Source: Mycobacterium lacus (GTDB lineage Bacteria; Actinomycetota; Actinomycetes; Mycobacteriales; Mycobacteriaceae). From it: DNA of 64,000 bases. This document shows, piece by piece, positions 1 through 9,866 of this stretch. The position numbers and the translations under genes were made by a program. Position 1 is the first letter of the stretch; each line of letters starts with the position of its first letter. The DNA lies in assembly GCF_010731535.1 (NCBI RefSeq), contig NZ_AP022581.1, forward strand, positions 1,559,952 through 1,623,951. The letters are read 5' to 3'. The notes under the pieces were generated by a model. That model made no database searches. It was not told the DNA's origin and saw nothing but the letters and a program-made list of their open reading frames with translations.

Positions 1-557
1 GCGACCTGCTCGCCGAGGTCGTGGGCAAGCTCGACGTGCGCGTCGAGTTGTCCGGCGGCATCCGCGACGACGATTCCCTGGCCGCGGCGCTGGCCACCGG
101 CTGTGCTCGGGTCAACCTGGGCACGGCGGCGCTGGAGAACCCGCGGTGGTGTGCGCGCATGATCGCCGAGCACGGCGACAAGGTGGCCGTCGGCTTGGAC
201 GTCCGAATCGTCGACGGCGAGCACCGGTTACGCGGTCGCGGCTGGGAAACCGACGGTGGCGACCTGTGGGATGTGCTGGAACGCCTTGACCGCCAAGGGT
301 GTTCGCGGTTCGTCGTCACCGATGTCACCAAGGACGGCACGCTCGGCGGCCCCAATCTCGACCTGCTGGCCCGGGTTGCCGACCGCACCGACGCCCCGGT
401 GATCGCGTCCGGCGGCGTGGCCAGCCTGGACGATCTGCGCGCCTTGAACAAGCTAGCCACTCTCACCGGCCGCGGCGTCGAGGGCGCGATTGTGGGCAAG
501 GCCCTCTACGCCGGGCGGTTCACGTTGCCGCAGGCGCTCGCCGCGGTTCGGGAGTGA
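1..557 (+). CDS. hisA: Phosphoribosyl isomerase A (HisA/PriA), 3' part only
   Basis: The reading frame is open from base 3 at the window edge, so the N-terminus lies outside; about 184 residues are visible. The (beta/alpha)8 phosphate-binding and catalytic segments are present: [10 protein letters not shown], the TDVTKDGT segment carrying the second catalytic Asp, and the IASGGVAS phosphate loop. HisA isomerises ProFAR to PRFAR in histidine synthesis. In actinobacteria this enzyme (PriA) also does the TrpF reaction of tryptophan synthesis, which fits the absence of trpF from the trp cluster downstream. The stop codon lies 17 bp before the chosen hisF ATG. The M. tuberculosis impA gene that separates hisA and hisF is absent here. 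Confidence 0.95.
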   Translation, partial: DLLAEVVGKLDVRVELSGGIRDDDSLAAALATGCARVNLGTAALENPRWCARMIAEHGDKVAVGLDVRIVDGEHRLRGRGWETDGGDLWDVLERLDRQGCSRFVVTDVTKDGTLGGPNLDLLARVADRTDAPVIASGGVASLDDLRALNKLATLTGRGVEGAIVGKALYAGRFTLPQALAAVRE

Positions 558-574
558 ACCGGGGGACCACTGAG

Positions 575-1366
575 ATGTACGACGGCAAAGGCCTTGCGGT
601 ACGGGTGATCCCCTGCCTGGATGTCGACGACGGGCGAGTGGTCAAGGGCGTTAACTTCGAGAACCTGCGGGACGCGGGCGATCCGGTGGAGCTCGCGGCC
701 GCCTACGACGCGGAGGGGGCCGACGAGCTGACCTTTCTCGACGTGACCGCGTCGTCGTCGGGAAGGGCCACCATGCTGGAGGTGGTGCGCCACACCGCCG
801 AGCAGGTGTTCATCCCGCTGACGGTCGGCGGTGGGGTGCGCACGGTGGCCGACGTCGACGTGTTGCTGCGCGCGGGCGCCGACAAGGTTTCGGTCAACAC
901 CGCCGCCATCGCCCGCCCCGACCTGCTCGCCGAGATGGCAAGGCAGTTCGGCTCCCAATGCATCGTGCTGTCCGTCGACGCCCGTAAGGTGCCCGCCGGC
1001 TCCGCCCCGACACCGTCGGGCTGGGAGGTCACCACCCATGGTGGTCGTCGCGGCACCGGGATCGACGCCGTCGAGTGGGCGGCCCGCGGCGCCGACCTCG
1101 GGGTGGGGGAGATCCTGCTCAACTCGATGGACGCCGACGGCACCAAAGCCGGATTCGACCTACCGATGCTGCGGGCCGTCCGCGCCGCGGTCGCGGTGCC
1201 GGTCATCGCCAGTGGCGGCGCCGGGGCGGCGGAGCACTTCGCGCCCGCGGTTGCCGCGGGAGCCGATGCGGTGTTGGCGGCCAGCGTCTTTCACTTCCGG
1301 GAGTTGACGATCAGGCAGGTGAAGGCCGCGATGGCGGCCGAAAAGATCACAGTGAGGATCCGATGA
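575..1366 (+). CDS. hisF: Imidazole glycerol phosphate synthase cyclase subunit HisF
   Basis: This 263-residue (beta/alpha)8 enzyme uses ammonia from HisH to convert PRFAR into imidazole glycerol phosphate and AICAR. The signature [14 protein letters not shown] carries the first catalytic Asp, and VLSVDAR carries the second; IASGGAGA is the phosphate loop. The ATG at 575 gives the family-typical N-terminus [20 protein letters not shown] at 554, overlapping the hisA stop, is an in-frame alternative that would add 7 residues. The stop overlaps the start of hisI, indicating translational coupling in the his operon. Confidence 0.96.
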   Translation: MYDGKGLAVRVIPCLDVDDGRVVKGVNFENLRDAGDPVELAAAYDAEGADELTFLDVTASSSGRATMLEVVRHTAEQVFIPLTVGGGVRTVADVDVLLRAGADKVSVNTAAIARPDLLAEMARQFGSQCIVLSVDARKVPAGSAPTPSGWEVTTHGGRRGTGIDAVEWAARGADLGVGEILLNSMDADGTKAGFDLPMLRAVRAAVAVPVIASGGAGAAEHFAPAVAAGADAVLAASVFHFRELTIRQVKAAMAAEKITVRIR

Positions 1367-1710
1367 TGCTCGACCCACAGATCGCCGCACGCCTCAAGCG
1401 CAATGCCGACGGATTGTTCACCGCCGTCGCGCAGGAGCGTGGCAGCGGCGACGTGCTGATGGTCGCCTGGATGGACGACGACGCCCTGGCCCGCACCCTG
1501 GAAACCCGTGAGGCCACCTACTATTCGCGAACCCGCGGCGAACAGTGGGTCAAGGGAGCGACTTCCGGGCACGCTCAGCGCGTCCACTCGGTGCGCCTGG
1601 ATTGCGACGGTGACACGGTGCTGTTGACGGTCGACCAAGTCGGTGGCGCCTGCCACACCGGTGACCATAGTTGCTTCGACGCCGCCGTTCTGCTGGAGCC
1701 CGAGGACTAG
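1363..1710 (+). CDS. hisI: Phosphoribosyl-AMP cyclohydrolase HisI
   Basis: This 115-residue cyclohydrolase opens the adenine ring of PR-AMP in histidine synthesis. It has the family segments [28 protein letters not shown], the acidic LDCDGD metal site and the zinc-binding cysteine region [14 protein letters not shown] 1363 overlaps the hisF stop (TGA at 1364-1366); a second ATG follows directly at 1366. HisE (pyrophosphohydrolase) is not fused, as is usual in mycobacteria. It is the last his gene visible here. Confidence 0.96.
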   Translation: MMLDPQIAARLKRNADGLFTAVAQERGSGDVLMVAWMDDDALARTLETREATYYSRTRGEQWVKGATSGHAQRVHSVRLDCDGDTVLLTVDQVGGACHTGDHSCFDAAVLLEPED

Positions 1711-1754
1711 TTGGGGTGGTGAGTCGACCACGCACGATTCGGCGCAACTCGTGA

Positions 1755-1760
1755 TATAGT
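1755..1760 (+). promoter_or_regulatory. -10 box of a probable leaderless promoter
   Basis: TATAGT ends 9 bases before the GTG at 1770, so transcription would begin at or very near the start codon. This is the common leaderless arrangement in mycobacteria and is the main support for the small gene that follows. Confidence 0.45.
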
Positions 1761-1769
1761 GGCGGCACT

Positions 1770-2195
1770 GTGAGTCCCACCGACCGATGTAGGCCGACAT
1801 GGCCGCGGTCCGTTCTTGCCGTCAAGGCAGCCATTGCGGTCATGGCAGCCATTGCAGTGCTGGTTGGCGTAATCGGTTATGGACACCTGTTATTCGGCGA
1901 CAGCGAGTCTGTCACGACGCCCGCCGTGGTGGTGTCGCAAGGTAGTGGCGACATCGAGCGAGCGGGTTCGATCCGCACCGCGTCGTCGGTAGCCGAACAG
2001 GGATCCGCCAGGGTTTCGCCGATCCACGCGCTACCACCACGGTTGCGCGCGGTGTTATTGCAGCGCTGGCCTTCTGCGCCGGCCTTGGCGGCCGTGTCCT
2101 GGTGGTACCACGCCGGCGTGGCTGCGGCCTGGGCGCCCATCACGCATCTTGCCAATCGGGACCTCCTGGCTCAGTTCTGCGTCACGCGCCATTAA
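1770..2195 (+). CDS. Hypothetical single-pass anchored protein
   Basis: I do not recognise this 141-residue protein. It starts with a short basic stretch followed by one hydrophobic segment at about residues 16-42 (VLAVKAAIAVMAAIAVLVGV), a signal anchor or uncleaved signal peptide. The rest is a polar domain of unknown fold. A TATAGT box just upstream supports the GTG start. It sits where M. tuberculosis has chaA, so the local content has been replaced. It could also be a remnant of a longer exported protein; coding status is uncertain. Confidence 0.4.
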   Translation: MSPTDRCRPTWPRSVLAVKAAIAVMAAIAVLVGVIGYGHLLFGDSESVTTPAVVVSQGSGDIERAGSIRTASSVAEQGSARVSPIHALPPRLRAVLLQRWPSAPALAAVSWWYHAGVAAAWAPITHLANRDLLAQFCVTRH

Positions 2196-2330
2196 TCGGT
2201 TAGCGCCAGGCTGTTTCGTCGCTGTGCGGTGACAGCCGGGTTGCGCAGCCTCCGCCGCTCCAATCGCCCATTTTGGGTTCGCGCGTAGGTACCACACGCC
2301 TGGATCGCGCGGCAGCGGTCCACATTTCAC

Positions 2331-2346
2331 ATTCAAATATTTGAAT
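2331..2346. promoter_or_regulatory. 16-bp perfect palindrome upstream of the PPE gene
   Basis: ATTCAAATATTTGAAT is a perfect AT-only-core palindrome in GC-rich surroundings, about 60 bp before the PPE start at 2406. Its position suits an operator for a dimeric regulator. The 210-bp gap 2196-2405 shows nothing else I can name. Confidence 0.35.
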
Positions 2347-2405
2347 TCTCTAGGAGAGCTCCGTGTTTTTGGTCGAAGCTGACCGCTATTCAAAGGCGGG
2401 TAGAG

Positions 2406-3554
2406 ATGGACTTTGGGTCGCTACCGCCTGAAATCAATTCCACTCGTATCTATGCCGGTCCCGGTTCAGCGCCGATGCTGGCCGCCGCGGCGGCCTGGGA
2501 TGTGCTGGCCGTCGAGCTGATCACGGCGGCGTCGGGCTATCACTCGGTGACCGCACAGCTCGGCAGCGGACCGTGGCTGGGCGCCGCGTCGGCGTCGATG
2601 TTGGGTGCGGCAGGAATCCATGTGAGCTGGCTGCACCGAACCGCTATCCAGGCCGAGGAGGCGGCAACACAAGCCCGGGTTGCCGCGGGCGCCTACGAGG
2701 TCGCGCGTGCGACGTCGGTGCCCCCGCCGGTGGTCTTCGCCAACCGCGCCCAGCTAATGGCGCTGATCGCGACCAACCTTCTGGGGCAGAACACTCCGGC
2801 GATCGCGGCCACCGAGGCGCACTACGCCGAAATGTGGGCCCAGGATGCCACCGCGATGTATGCCTACGCCGCGTCGTCGGCGTCGGCCGCGAGGGTGACG
2901 CCGTTTGCGCCACCTGCTGCCACCACCAACCCTGCCGGCGTGGCCGGCCAAGCGGCCGCGGCTGCCCAAGCCGTCGGCAGCTCGGCCGGGATCCGCGCCC
3001 GGGAGATCGTGGCGGCCGGGCAGCAACTGACTTCGGCGGTGCCACAGGCATTGCAGGGCTTGGCATCGCCGGGGTCCATCTCGCGGCTGTCATCGCTGTC
3101 GTCGCGCCTGACGGACTTGGAATCCCTGGCCGGGACGGGCAGCGACGCGGCGTCAACAGTGGTCGGTGCCATAACGGATGCGTTGAACCTGACCGGCGCC
3201 GCCAGCTCGGTCGAAACAGCGGTGGGCGCAGGTGTCCACGCGGCGGGACCCAGCCTCGGCGCGCTGACGTCGGCCACACCGTCGGGCCTGGGCGGAGCTT
3301 CGGGGGTCGCGGCGGGCGCGGGCCGGGCGGTGACGGTTGGGGCGCTGTCGGTGCCGCCGAGCTGGGCTTCGGCGGCGGTGCCGAGCGCCCCTGCCGGTGT
3401 GCCGCTGTCCAGCACCGGCGGGGCTGGCGCTCCGGTGGGGGGACCCACCGGCCTGCCAATCATGCCGTTCGGTTTTCCGGGGCGCGGCGCCGGCGGGGAC
3501 GATTCTTCCCGATTCGCGTTGCGCGCCAACGTTGTTCCTCGCCCGCGATTGTAG
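2406..3554 (+). CDS. PPE family protein, PPE-SVP subgroup
   Basis: This 382-residue protein is a probable ESX type VII secretion substrate at the mycobacterial cell surface. The N-terminal PPE domain has Pro7-Pro8-Glu9, a W-x-G turn at residues 57-59 (PWLG), and the [11 protein letters not shown] helix. The C-terminal part holds the subgroup motif [10 protein letters not shown] at about residue 312 and ends in the usual NVVPRPRL tail. PPE proteins normally pair with a PE protein, but no PE gene lies next to it. A strong bidirectional hairpin follows its stop. M. tuberculosis has no PPE gene at the equivalent place, so this is an accessory insertion. Confidence 0.93.
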   Translation: MDFGSLPPEINSTRIYAGPGSAPMLAAAAAWDVLAVELITAASGYHSVTAQLGSGPWLGAASASMLGAAGIHVSWLHRTAIQAEEAATQARVAAGAYEVARATSVPPPVVFANRAQLMALIATNLLGQNTPAIAATEAHYAEMWAQDATAMYAYAASSASAARVTPFAPPAATTNPAGVAGQAAAAAQAVGSSAGIRAREIVAAGQQLTSAVPQALQGLASPGSISRLSSLSSRLTDLESLAGTGSDAASTVVGAITDALNLTGAASSVETAVGAGVHAAGPSLGALTSATPSGLGGASGVAAGAGRAVTVGALSVPPSWASAAVPSAPAGVPLSSTGGAGAPVGGPTGLPIMPFGFPGRGAGGDDSSRFALRANVVPRPRL

Positions 3555-3565
3555 GGTGATTTAGG

Positions 3566-3625
3566 GCGAGCAGACGCAAAGGTCCCCAAAACCGGGCGGT
3601 TTTGGGGACCTTTGCGTCTGCTCGC
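3566..3625. terminator. Perfect 29-bp-arm hairpin, bidirectional terminator
   Basis: Arms 3566-3594 and 3597-3625 are perfectly complementary with a 2-base loop. It lies between the convergent PPE gene and bcpB. The core AGACGCAAAGGTCCCC recurs in the hairpin at 27662-27719, so this belongs to a repeat family. It lacks a U-tract. Confidence 0.75.
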
Positions 3626-3640
3626 GAGGTGGTGCCACCG

Positions 3641-4105
3641 CTACGCCGACGAGCGGGCGCGCAGCGTCTCTAACGCTTGGTCGGCGTGGGTGTCCATGCT
3701 GAATTCGCTAGCGATCACGTTGAGCACCTTACGATCGGTGTCGATGACAAAGGTCGTGCGTTTGACCGGCATCAATTTGCCGAGCAGGCCGCGCTTGACG
3801 CCGAATTGGGTGGCCACCGTGCCGTCGGCGTCCGACAGCAGCGGGTAGTCGAAGTTCTGCGTGTCGGCGAACTTGGCTTGTTTGGGCACCGGATCGGTGC
3901 TGATGCCGACCCGGCTGGCTCCGACCGCGGCGAATTCCCTGGCCAGGTCGCGGAAGTGGCAGGCTTCCTTGGTGCAGCCGGGTGTCATCGCCGCCGGATA
4001 GAAGAACAGCACCACGGGCCCGTCGGCGAGCAAGGAGCTGAGTTTGCGTGGTGTTCCGCTTTGATCGGGAAGTTCGAAGTCGGCCACGGTGTCACCTGTC
4101 TTCAT
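3641..4105 (-). CDS. bcpB: Peroxiredoxin BcpB (bacterioferritin comigratory protein)
   Basis: This 154-residue thiol peroxidase reduces hydrogen and organic peroxides. The thioredoxin fold is recognisable from VADFELPDQSG, and the active site AAMTPGCTKEACHF places the peroxidatic Cys in the TPGCT motif. A second Cys five residues on is the usual resolving Cys of this BCP subclass. The ATG start at 4105 gives the family-typical MKTGDTVADFELP. It faces the PPE gene convergently across the hairpin and is divergent from the decayed PPE gene. Confidence 0.95.
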   Translation of the reverse strand: MKTGDTVADFELPDQSGTPRKLSSLLADGPVVLFFYPAAMTPGCTKEACHFRDLAREFAAVGASRVGISTDPVPKQAKFADTQNFDYPLLSDADGTVATQFGVKRGLLGKLMPVKRTTFVIDTDRKVLNVIASEFSMDTHADQALETLRARSSA

Positions 4106-4139
4106 GGCCGTTAGGCTACGCTCGGCCCGATCAGCGGCG

Positions 4140-5230
4140 GCGCCGGGCTTTTCGGTGTTGCCGCCGGAGGTCAATTCCGTGCGGAAGTTCATTGGTGCGG
4201 TTGGTCTGCCGAACTGGTTCGGGCTTAACGCCCCGGCGATCGCGGCCGCCGAGGCCGAATATGAGCAGATGTGGGCCCAGGACGTGGCCGCGATGGTGGG
4301 CTGTTGCGCCGACGCCTCGGCGGTGGCCGCGCAGCTGACCCCGTTCCAGCGGTTGCTGCCAACCCTGCGCGACCAGACCGGCGCGTCCGCCCAGGCGGCG
4401 GATCCGGTTCCGGACGTCGCGTTGTCGGTCTTCGGCACGACGCTGTTCCGGTCGGGCTCCGTGCATGCCTTTTCGGACGCGGGGGGCGTCGCGTTCTCCT
4501 TCGGCGCCGACAGCAACGCCACCGCCAACCCCATCACCCCCGGCTTCGGTTCCCTCGCACCGGCCATTGGCAACAACGACACCGCCATTGCCAACGGCAC
4601 CCTTTGCACGGCAACCCTATTGGGCAACAACAGCAGCGCCACCGGGGCATCGGCAGCACCGCCGCCGTCAACGGCAACAACTCTTCGGCTTCGGCTGGGT
4701 CCAGCAACCACGACTACGGCAACCTCGCCGTCGTCTCCGGCAGCTACAGCTCGGCCCTTGCTGGGACCGCGAACGGGGCCGTGGCCTTCGGCGACCCCGG
4801 CTCCGTGAAGGCCGGCGGGAACCCCAGCGTCGCCGGCGGCCCCGCCAGCAACCTCAACCTCGCCTTCGCCCACGGCGGTTTCAGCGATGCCTCAGCCGGG
4901 GACCCTGAACCAATACTCCGCAACGGCACCATCGCCGGCGTCTTGTTCGGTGATAACAGCCACGCAAATGCTTATGACGGCAACGCCAACATCGCCACCG
5001 TCGTTGCCGGCACCGGCTGTTCCGCCCACGCCGCGTCCGGCAACCTCAACGCGGCTGGGGTCTCGGGATTGCTGCCTGGTATCAACAACCTCAGCGCGAC
5101 CGCTACCGGCGGCTCGGCCACCACCTTCGAGTTCTCGCCGCCGGCATTGGATTTCTCGGGCTCGCAGCGTTCGGGTCAGGCCGAGCGGGCCCGCGCCATC
5201 TACGCCGCATCGGCCTCAGGCGTGACATGA
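4140..5230 (+). pseudogene. Decayed PPE chimera with internal deletion and frameshift
   Basis: The frame opens with FSVLPPEVNS, a PPE N-terminus, but jumps directly to NWFGLNAPAIAAAEAEYEQMW, which normally lies about 100 residues later; the middle of the PPE domain is deleted. No start codon fits. The remainder is Asn/Ser/Ala-rich low-complexity sequence (for example NGNNSSASAGSSN) resembling repeat-rich mycobacterial exported proteins rather than a standard PPE tail. The frame shifts near 4640: upstream text continues in the second frame and ends at 5230. I read it as a pseudogene. An alternative is that the second half is an independent exported-protein remnant. Confidence 0.75.
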
Positions 5231-5254
5231 GTATCTGCGGCGGCGCGCACACGA

Positions 5255-5338
5255 TTTGCCCGCCTCAGCGCGACAACTTGGTCGTCACGGCAGACGCCCT
5301 CGTCGGCCCCGCGCGCCCGTCGCGCTGAGGCGGGCAAA
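5255..5338. repeat. 20-bp inverted repeat upstream of trpE
   Basis: Arms 5255-5274 and 5319-5338 are perfect inverted copies (TTTGCCCGCCTCAGCGCGAC) separated by 44 bases, and the right arm runs into AAAAA. It could terminate transcription from the decayed PPE locus or act in the trpE leader. No tryptophan-rich leader peptide was seen. Confidence 0.55.
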
Positions 5339-5453
5339 AAGAGCATCCCTCCCGGCGGCAGCCACTGCGGATGTGACGAGCCACCGCGGGTGCATCGCGA
5401 CATTGTCGCCCGGACAGGCCGGATCTGATCAGCGCATCTGCGAGGATGAAGCG

Positions 5454-6992
5454 GTGCACGCCAACCTTGCCACCACCACCTCGCGGGCGGACTTCCGCGT
5501 GCTGGCGGCGCAGCACCGGGTGGTTCCGGTGATTCGCAAGGTCCTGGCTGACAGCGAGACTCCGCTGTCGGCGTATCGCAAACTGGCCGCCAACCGCCCG
5601 GGTACGTTCCTGCTGGAGTCGGCCGAGAACGGCCGGTCGTGGTCGCGGTGGTCGTTTATCGGCGCGGGCGCGCCGACCGCGCTGACCGTGCGTGACGGCG
5701 AGGCGGTGTGGCTGGGCGCGGTGCCGCAGGACGCACCGACCGGCGGCGACCCGCTGCAAGCACTGCGGGCCACCTTGGAGCTGCTGGCCACTGCCGCCAT
5801 GCCAGGGCTGCCGCCGTTGTCGGGCGGCATGGTCGGCTTTTTCGCCTACGACCTGGTCCGGCGGCTGGAGCGCCTCCCTGAGCTGGCCGTCGATGACCTC
5901 CGACTGCCGGACATGCTGCTGCTGCTGGCCACCGATCTGGCGGCGGTCGACCACCATGAGGGCACCATCACGCTGATCGCCAACGCCGTGAACTGGAACG
6001 GCACCGACGAACGGGTGGACGCGGCCTACGACGATGCGATCGCGCGGCTGGACGTGATGACCGCGGCGCTCGGTCAGCCACTGCCTTCCACCGTTGCCAC
6101 GTTCAGCAGACCCGAGCCGCGCCCTCGAGCGCAGCGCACGGCCGAGGAATACGGCAAGATCGTCGACTATCTCGTGGAGCAGATTGCGGCCGGCGAGGCC
6201 TTTCAGGTGGTGCCCTCGCAGCGCTTCGAACTCGACACCGACGTCGATCCTATCGACGTATACCGCATACTGCGGGTGACCAACCCAAGTCCCTACATGT
6301 ATCTGCTGAATGTGCCCAATAGCCAAGGCGCAATTGATTTTTCGATCGTCGGGTCCAGCCCGGAGGCGTTGGTCACCGTCCATGACCGGCGTGCGACGAC
6401 GCATCCGATCGCCGGAACTCGGTGGCGGGGGGCGACCGAGGAAGAAGATCAGCTGCTGGAAAAGGAGTTACTGGCCGACGACAAAGAGCGTGCTGAGCAC
6501 CTGATGCTTGTCGACCTCGGCCGCAACGACCTCGGCCGGGTCTGCACGCCCGGAACCGTTCGGGTCGAGGACTACAGCCACATCGAACGCTATAGCCACG
6601 TCATGCACCTGGTGTCCACGGTGACTGGCGTGCTGGACGCGGGCCGCACCGCCGTGGACGCGGTGACCGCCTGCTTCCCGGCCGGCACCCTGTCGGGCGC
6701 GCCGAAGGTGCGGGCCATGGAGCTGATCGAAGAGGTCGAGAAGACGCGCCGCGGCCTCTATGGCGGCGTGGTCGGATACCTCGACTTCGCCGGCAACGCC
6801 GACTTCGCCATCGCCATCCGCACCGCGCTGATGCGCAACGGGACCGCCTATGTTCAGGCCGGTGGCGGGGTGGTGGCCGACTCCAACGGCCCCTACGAAC
6901 ACACTGAAGCGACCAACAAGGCGCGGGCCGTGCTGAATGCGATCGCCGCCGCCGAGACGCTGACCGCTCCCGATGTGAGCCGCAATGGGTGA
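5454..6992 (+). CDS. trpE: Anthranilate synthase component I TrpE
   Basis: This 512-residue enzyme commits chorismate to tryptophan synthesis by making anthranilate with glutamine amidotransferase TrpG, which is not in the window. The N-terminal feedback motif [18 protein letters not shown] holds the Trp-binding Ser. The C-terminal chorismate-binding domain has [42 protein letters not shown] and [12 protein letters not shown] 5454 is preceded by a GAGGA ribosome site and gives the family start [11 protein letters not shown]. Its 3' end overlaps the next gene by 8 bp. Confidence 0.97.
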   Translation: MHANLATTTSRADFRVLAAQHRVVPVIRKVLADSETPLSAYRKLAANRPGTFLLESAENGRSWSRWSFIGAGAPTALTVRDGEAVWLGAVPQDAPTGGDPLQALRATLELLATAAMPGLPPLSGGMVGFFAYDLVRRLERLPELAVDDLRLPDMLLLLATDLAAVDHHEGTITLIANAVNWNGTDERVDAAYDDAIARLDVMTAALGQPLPSTVATFSRPEPRPRAQRTAEEYGKIVDYLVEQIAAGEAFQVVPSQRFELDTDVDPIDVYRILRVTNPSPYMYLLNVPNSQGAIDFSIVGSSPEALVTVHDRRATTHPIAGTRWRGATEEEDQLLEKELLADDKERAEHLMLVDLGRNDLGRVCTPGTVRVEDYSHIERYSHVMHLVSTVTGVLDAGRTAVDAVTACFPAGTLSGAPKVRAMELIEEVEKTRRGLYGGVVGYLDFAGNADFAIAIRTALMRNGTAYVQAGGGVVADSNGPYEHTEATNKARAVLNAIAAAETLTAPDVSRNG

Positions 6993-7641
6993 TGCCCGGC
7001 CCGACCGGCGCGGTGCGCTGACGATCCGGATTGCTCAGTTGCTGCTGGTAGTCGCCGCCGGAGCGCTGTGGACGTCGTCCCGGCTGCCTTGGGTCGTGAT
7101 CCGCTCGTTCGACGGGCTGGGTCCGCCCAAGGAGGTGACGCTTTCCGGGGCGTCGTGGTCGACCGCACTGCAGCCGTCGGCGATGTTGATGCTGGCCGCG
7201 GCCATCGCCGCGCTCGCCGTGCGCGGCTGGCCGCTGCGGGTGCTGGCGGGGTTGCTGGCGGTGGCGAGCTTTGCGGTCGGGTATCTGGGCATCAGCCTGT
7301 GGGTGCTCCCCGACGTGGCGGTGCGCGGAGCGGATCTCGCGCATGTCCCGGTGGTGACGCTGGTGGGCAGCGCTCGCGAATACTGGGGCGCGGTGGCCGC
7401 CGTGCTGGCCGCAGTGTGCACCGTGGTCGCGGCCGTGCTGTTGATGCGGTCGGCTCGCGAGGGCACGACGAAGTATGCGGTGCCCGCTGTTCGGCGTTCG
7501 ATGGCGCTGCTCGATGAGGCCGCCACGGCTCCGCTGGAGGCGGAGCAGGAGCAGTTGTCGGAGCGGATGATCTGGGATGCCCTCGAGGAGGGTCGCGACC
7601 CGACCGAACGGTCGCCGGGGTCCGACACCGAGGGGCGGTGA
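6985..7641 (+). CDS. Trp-operon conserved membrane protein (Rv1610 type)
   Basis: This 218-residue protein belongs to the actinobacterial trp-region membrane protein family; its function is unknown. About four hydrophobic segments are visible (residues about 15-35, 60-80, 84-106 and 128-152), followed by a charged cytoplasmic tail. It overlaps trpE by 8 bp, so it is co-translated with the pathway. The position between trpE and trpC is conserved in mycobacteria, which suggests a role linked to tryptophan or its precursors, but nothing in the sequence shows which. Confidence 0.85.
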   Translation: MGDARPDRRGALTIRIAQLLLVVAAGALWTSSRLPWVVIRSFDGLGPPKEVTLSGASWSTALQPSAMLMLAAAIAALAVRGWPLRVLAGLLAVASFAVGYLGISLWVLPDVAVRGADLAHVPVVTLVGSAREYWGAVAAVLAAVCTVVAAVLLMRSAREGTTKYAVPAVRRSMALLDEAATAPLEAEQEQLSERMIWDALEEGRDPTERSPGSDTEGR

Positions 7642-7774
7642 CGGACCGCGCGCCGACGGTCGCTACCCTTCATGAACGTCGTCGAAAATCGGCCGAGGGT
7701 CGTCGTGGCGGCGCGGTGGCAGCGGATTGCAGCTCGATTGCAGCTGGATCGCAGCAGGAGAGGAAACGACAGGC

Positions 7775-8593
7775 ATGAGTCCGGCATCCGTGCTCGACTC
7801 CATCCTCGAGGGAGTCCGGGCCGACGTTGCCGCGCGCGAAGCCCGCGTGAGCCTGTCCGAAATCAAGGCCGCCGCCGCCGCGGCGCCACCGCCACTCGAT
7901 GTGATGGCCGCCTTGCGTGAGCCCGGTATCGGGGTCATTGCCGAAGTCAAGCGCGCCAGCCCGTCAGCGGGGTCACTGGCCACCATTGCCGACCCGGCGG
8001 AGCTGGCGCGGGCCTACGAGGATGGCGGCGCCAGGATCATCAGCGTATTGACGGAGGAGCGACATTTTCAGGGGTCGCTCGACGACCTTGACGCCGTGCG
8101 GGCCGCGGTCTCAGTTCCGGTGCTGCGCAAAGACTTTGTGGTGCAGCCCTATCAGATCCATGAGGCGCGCGCGCATGGTGCCGATATGTTGTTGCTCATC
8201 GTGGCCGCTTTGGACCAATCTGCGTTGGTGTCGATGCTGGACCGCACCGAATCACTCGGTATGACCGCTCTCGTCGAGGTGCACACCGAGCGGGAAGCCG
8301 ACCGGGCGCTGAAGGCCGGGGCCAAGGTAATCGGCGTCAACGCCCGCGATCTCGCGACCCTGGAGGTGGATCGGGATTGCTTCCCGCGCATCGCTCCCGG
8401 GCTGCCCAGCAACGTCATCAGGATCGCCGAATCCGGTGTGCGTGGTACCGGAGATTTGTTGGCGTACGCCGGCGCGGGCGCCGACGCCGTGCTGGTCGGT
8501 GAGGGCCTGGTCAAGAGTGGTGACCCGCGCGCGGCGGTCGCCGATCTGGTCACCGCGGGCACCCACCCGTCCTGTCCGAAACCGGCTCGCTAG
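7775..8593 (+). CDS. trpC: Indole-3-glycerol phosphate synthase TrpC
   Basis: This 272-residue (beta/alpha)8 enzyme closes CdRP to indole-3-glycerol phosphate. Visible motifs are [13 protein letters not shown] with the catalytic Lys, [13 protein letters not shown] with the second Lys, LVEVHTE, GVNARDL and the phosphate site [11 protein letters not shown] 7775 is preceded by GGAGAGG; an in-frame ATG at 7727 would add 16 poorly conserved residues. It stands alone, not fused to TrpF, in keeping with PriA doing that step. Confidence 0.97.
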   Translation: MSPASVLDSILEGVRADVAAREARVSLSEIKAAAAAAPPPLDVMAALREPGIGVIAEVKRASPSAGSLATIADPAELARAYEDGGARIISVLTEERHFQGSLDDLDAVRAAVSVPVLRKDFVVQPYQIHEARAHGADMLLLIVAALDQSALVSMLDRTESLGMTALVEVHTEREADRALKAGAKVIGVNARDLATLEVDRDCFPRIAPGLPSNVIRIAESGVRGTGDLLAYAGAGADAVLVGEGLVKSGDPRAAVADLVTAGTHPSCPKPAR

Positions 8594-8603
8594 CCGCTTG
8601 GTA

Positions 8604-9866
8604 ATGGCAGATCTATCCCGCCCGGATATTCCGCGTACCAGCGCCGCCGTCACCGAACCCACTCGCCATGACCCGGACTCGGGTGGTCATTTCGGCATCT
8701 ACGGTGGCCGTTACGTAGCGGAAGCACTGATGGCCGTGATCGAGGAGGTCACCGCCGCCTACGAGAAGGAACGCGTCAACCCGGATTTCCTGGACACCCT
8801 CGATGAGTTGCAGACGCACTACGCCGGACGGCCATCGCCGTTGTACGAGGCCACACGGCTGGGCGAGCACGCCGGGTCGGCGCGCATCTTCCTGAAGCGA
8901 GAAGACTTGAACCACACCGGTTCTCATAAGATCAACAATGTTCTCGGTCAGGCATTGCTGGCCCGCCGGATGGGTAAGACCCGGGTGATCGCCGAGACCG
9001 GCGCCGGTCAGCATGGCGTGGCCACCGCCACCGCGTGTGCGCTGCTCGGCTTGGAGTGTGTCATCTACATGGGGGCCGTCGACACCGCTCGTCAGGCGCT
9101 CAATGTGGCACGGATGCGGCTGCTTGGTGCCGAGGTCATCTCGGTCGAGACGGGCTCGAAAACGCTCAAGGACGCCATCAACGAGGCGTTCCGGGATTGG
9201 GTTACCAACGCCGAGGACACCTACTACTGCTTCGGCACCGCGGCTGGACCGCATCCGTTCCCGACCATGGTGCGTGATTTTCAGAGGATCATCGGCATGG
9301 AGACACGCGTGCAGATCCAGGACCAGGCGGGCCGGCTGCCCGACGCCGTCGTGGCCTGTGTGGGTGGGGGATCCAATGCGATCGGGATCTTTCACGCTTT
9401 CCTCGATGATCCCGGTGTGCGTCTGGTCGGATACGAGGCCGCGGGCGACGGCGTCGAGACGGGCAGGCATGCCGCGACATTCACCGGCGGGTTGCCCGGG
9501 GCATTCCAGGGATCATTCTCGTACCTGCTGCAGGACGAGGACGGCCAGACCATCGAATCCCACTCGATCTCTGCGGGTCTGGACTATCCGGGGGTGGGTC
9601 CGGAACACGCGTGGCTTAGGGAATCCGGACGCGCCGAATACCGGCCCATCACCGACGCGGAGGCGATGGATGCATTCCGCCTGCTATGCCGCGCGGAAGG
9701 CATCATCCCTGCCATCGAATCCGCGCACGCGGTGGCCGGTGCCCTGCAGCTGGGCGTCGAGCTGGGAAGGGGCGCAGTGATTGTGGTGAATCTGTCTGGC
9801 CGCGGCGACAAGGACGTCGAGACGGCGGCCAAGTGGTTCGGGTTGTTAGGGCCCACCGAACAATGA
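8604..9866 (+). CDS. trpB: Tryptophan synthase beta chain TrpB
   Basis: This 420-residue PLP enzyme joins indole and serine. The PLP lysine lies in HTGSHKINN; the GAGQHG loop, the CVGGGSNA phosphate-binding loop and the [13 protein letters not shown] segment are intact. ATG 8604 gives a normal length. The stop overlaps the trpA start (ATGA), so the two subunits of the alpha2beta2 complex are translationally coupled. Confidence 0.98.
   Translation: MADLSRPDIPRTSAAVTEPTRHDPDSGGHFGIYGGRYVAEALMAVIEEVTAAYEKERVNPDFLDTLDELQTHYAGRPSPLYEATRLGEHAGSARIFLKREDLNHTGSHKINNVLGQALLARRMGKTRVIAETGAGQHGVATATACALLGLECVIYMGAVDTARQALNVARMRLLGAEVISVETGSKTLKDAINEAFRDWVTNAEDTYYCFGTAAGPHPFPTMVRDFQRIIGMETRVQIQDQAGRLPDAVVACVGGGSNAIGIFHAFLDDPGVRLVGYEAAGDGVETGRHAATFTGGLPGAFQGSFSYLLQDEDGQTIESHSISAGLDYPGVGPEHAWLRESGRAEYRPITDAEAMDAFRLLCRAEGIIPAIESAHAVAGALQLGVELGRGAVIVVNLSGRGDKDVETAAKWFGLLGPTEQ

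Noticed and set aside
5200..5453. trp leader peptide before trpE
   Set aside because: No short frame with clustered Trp codons was found.
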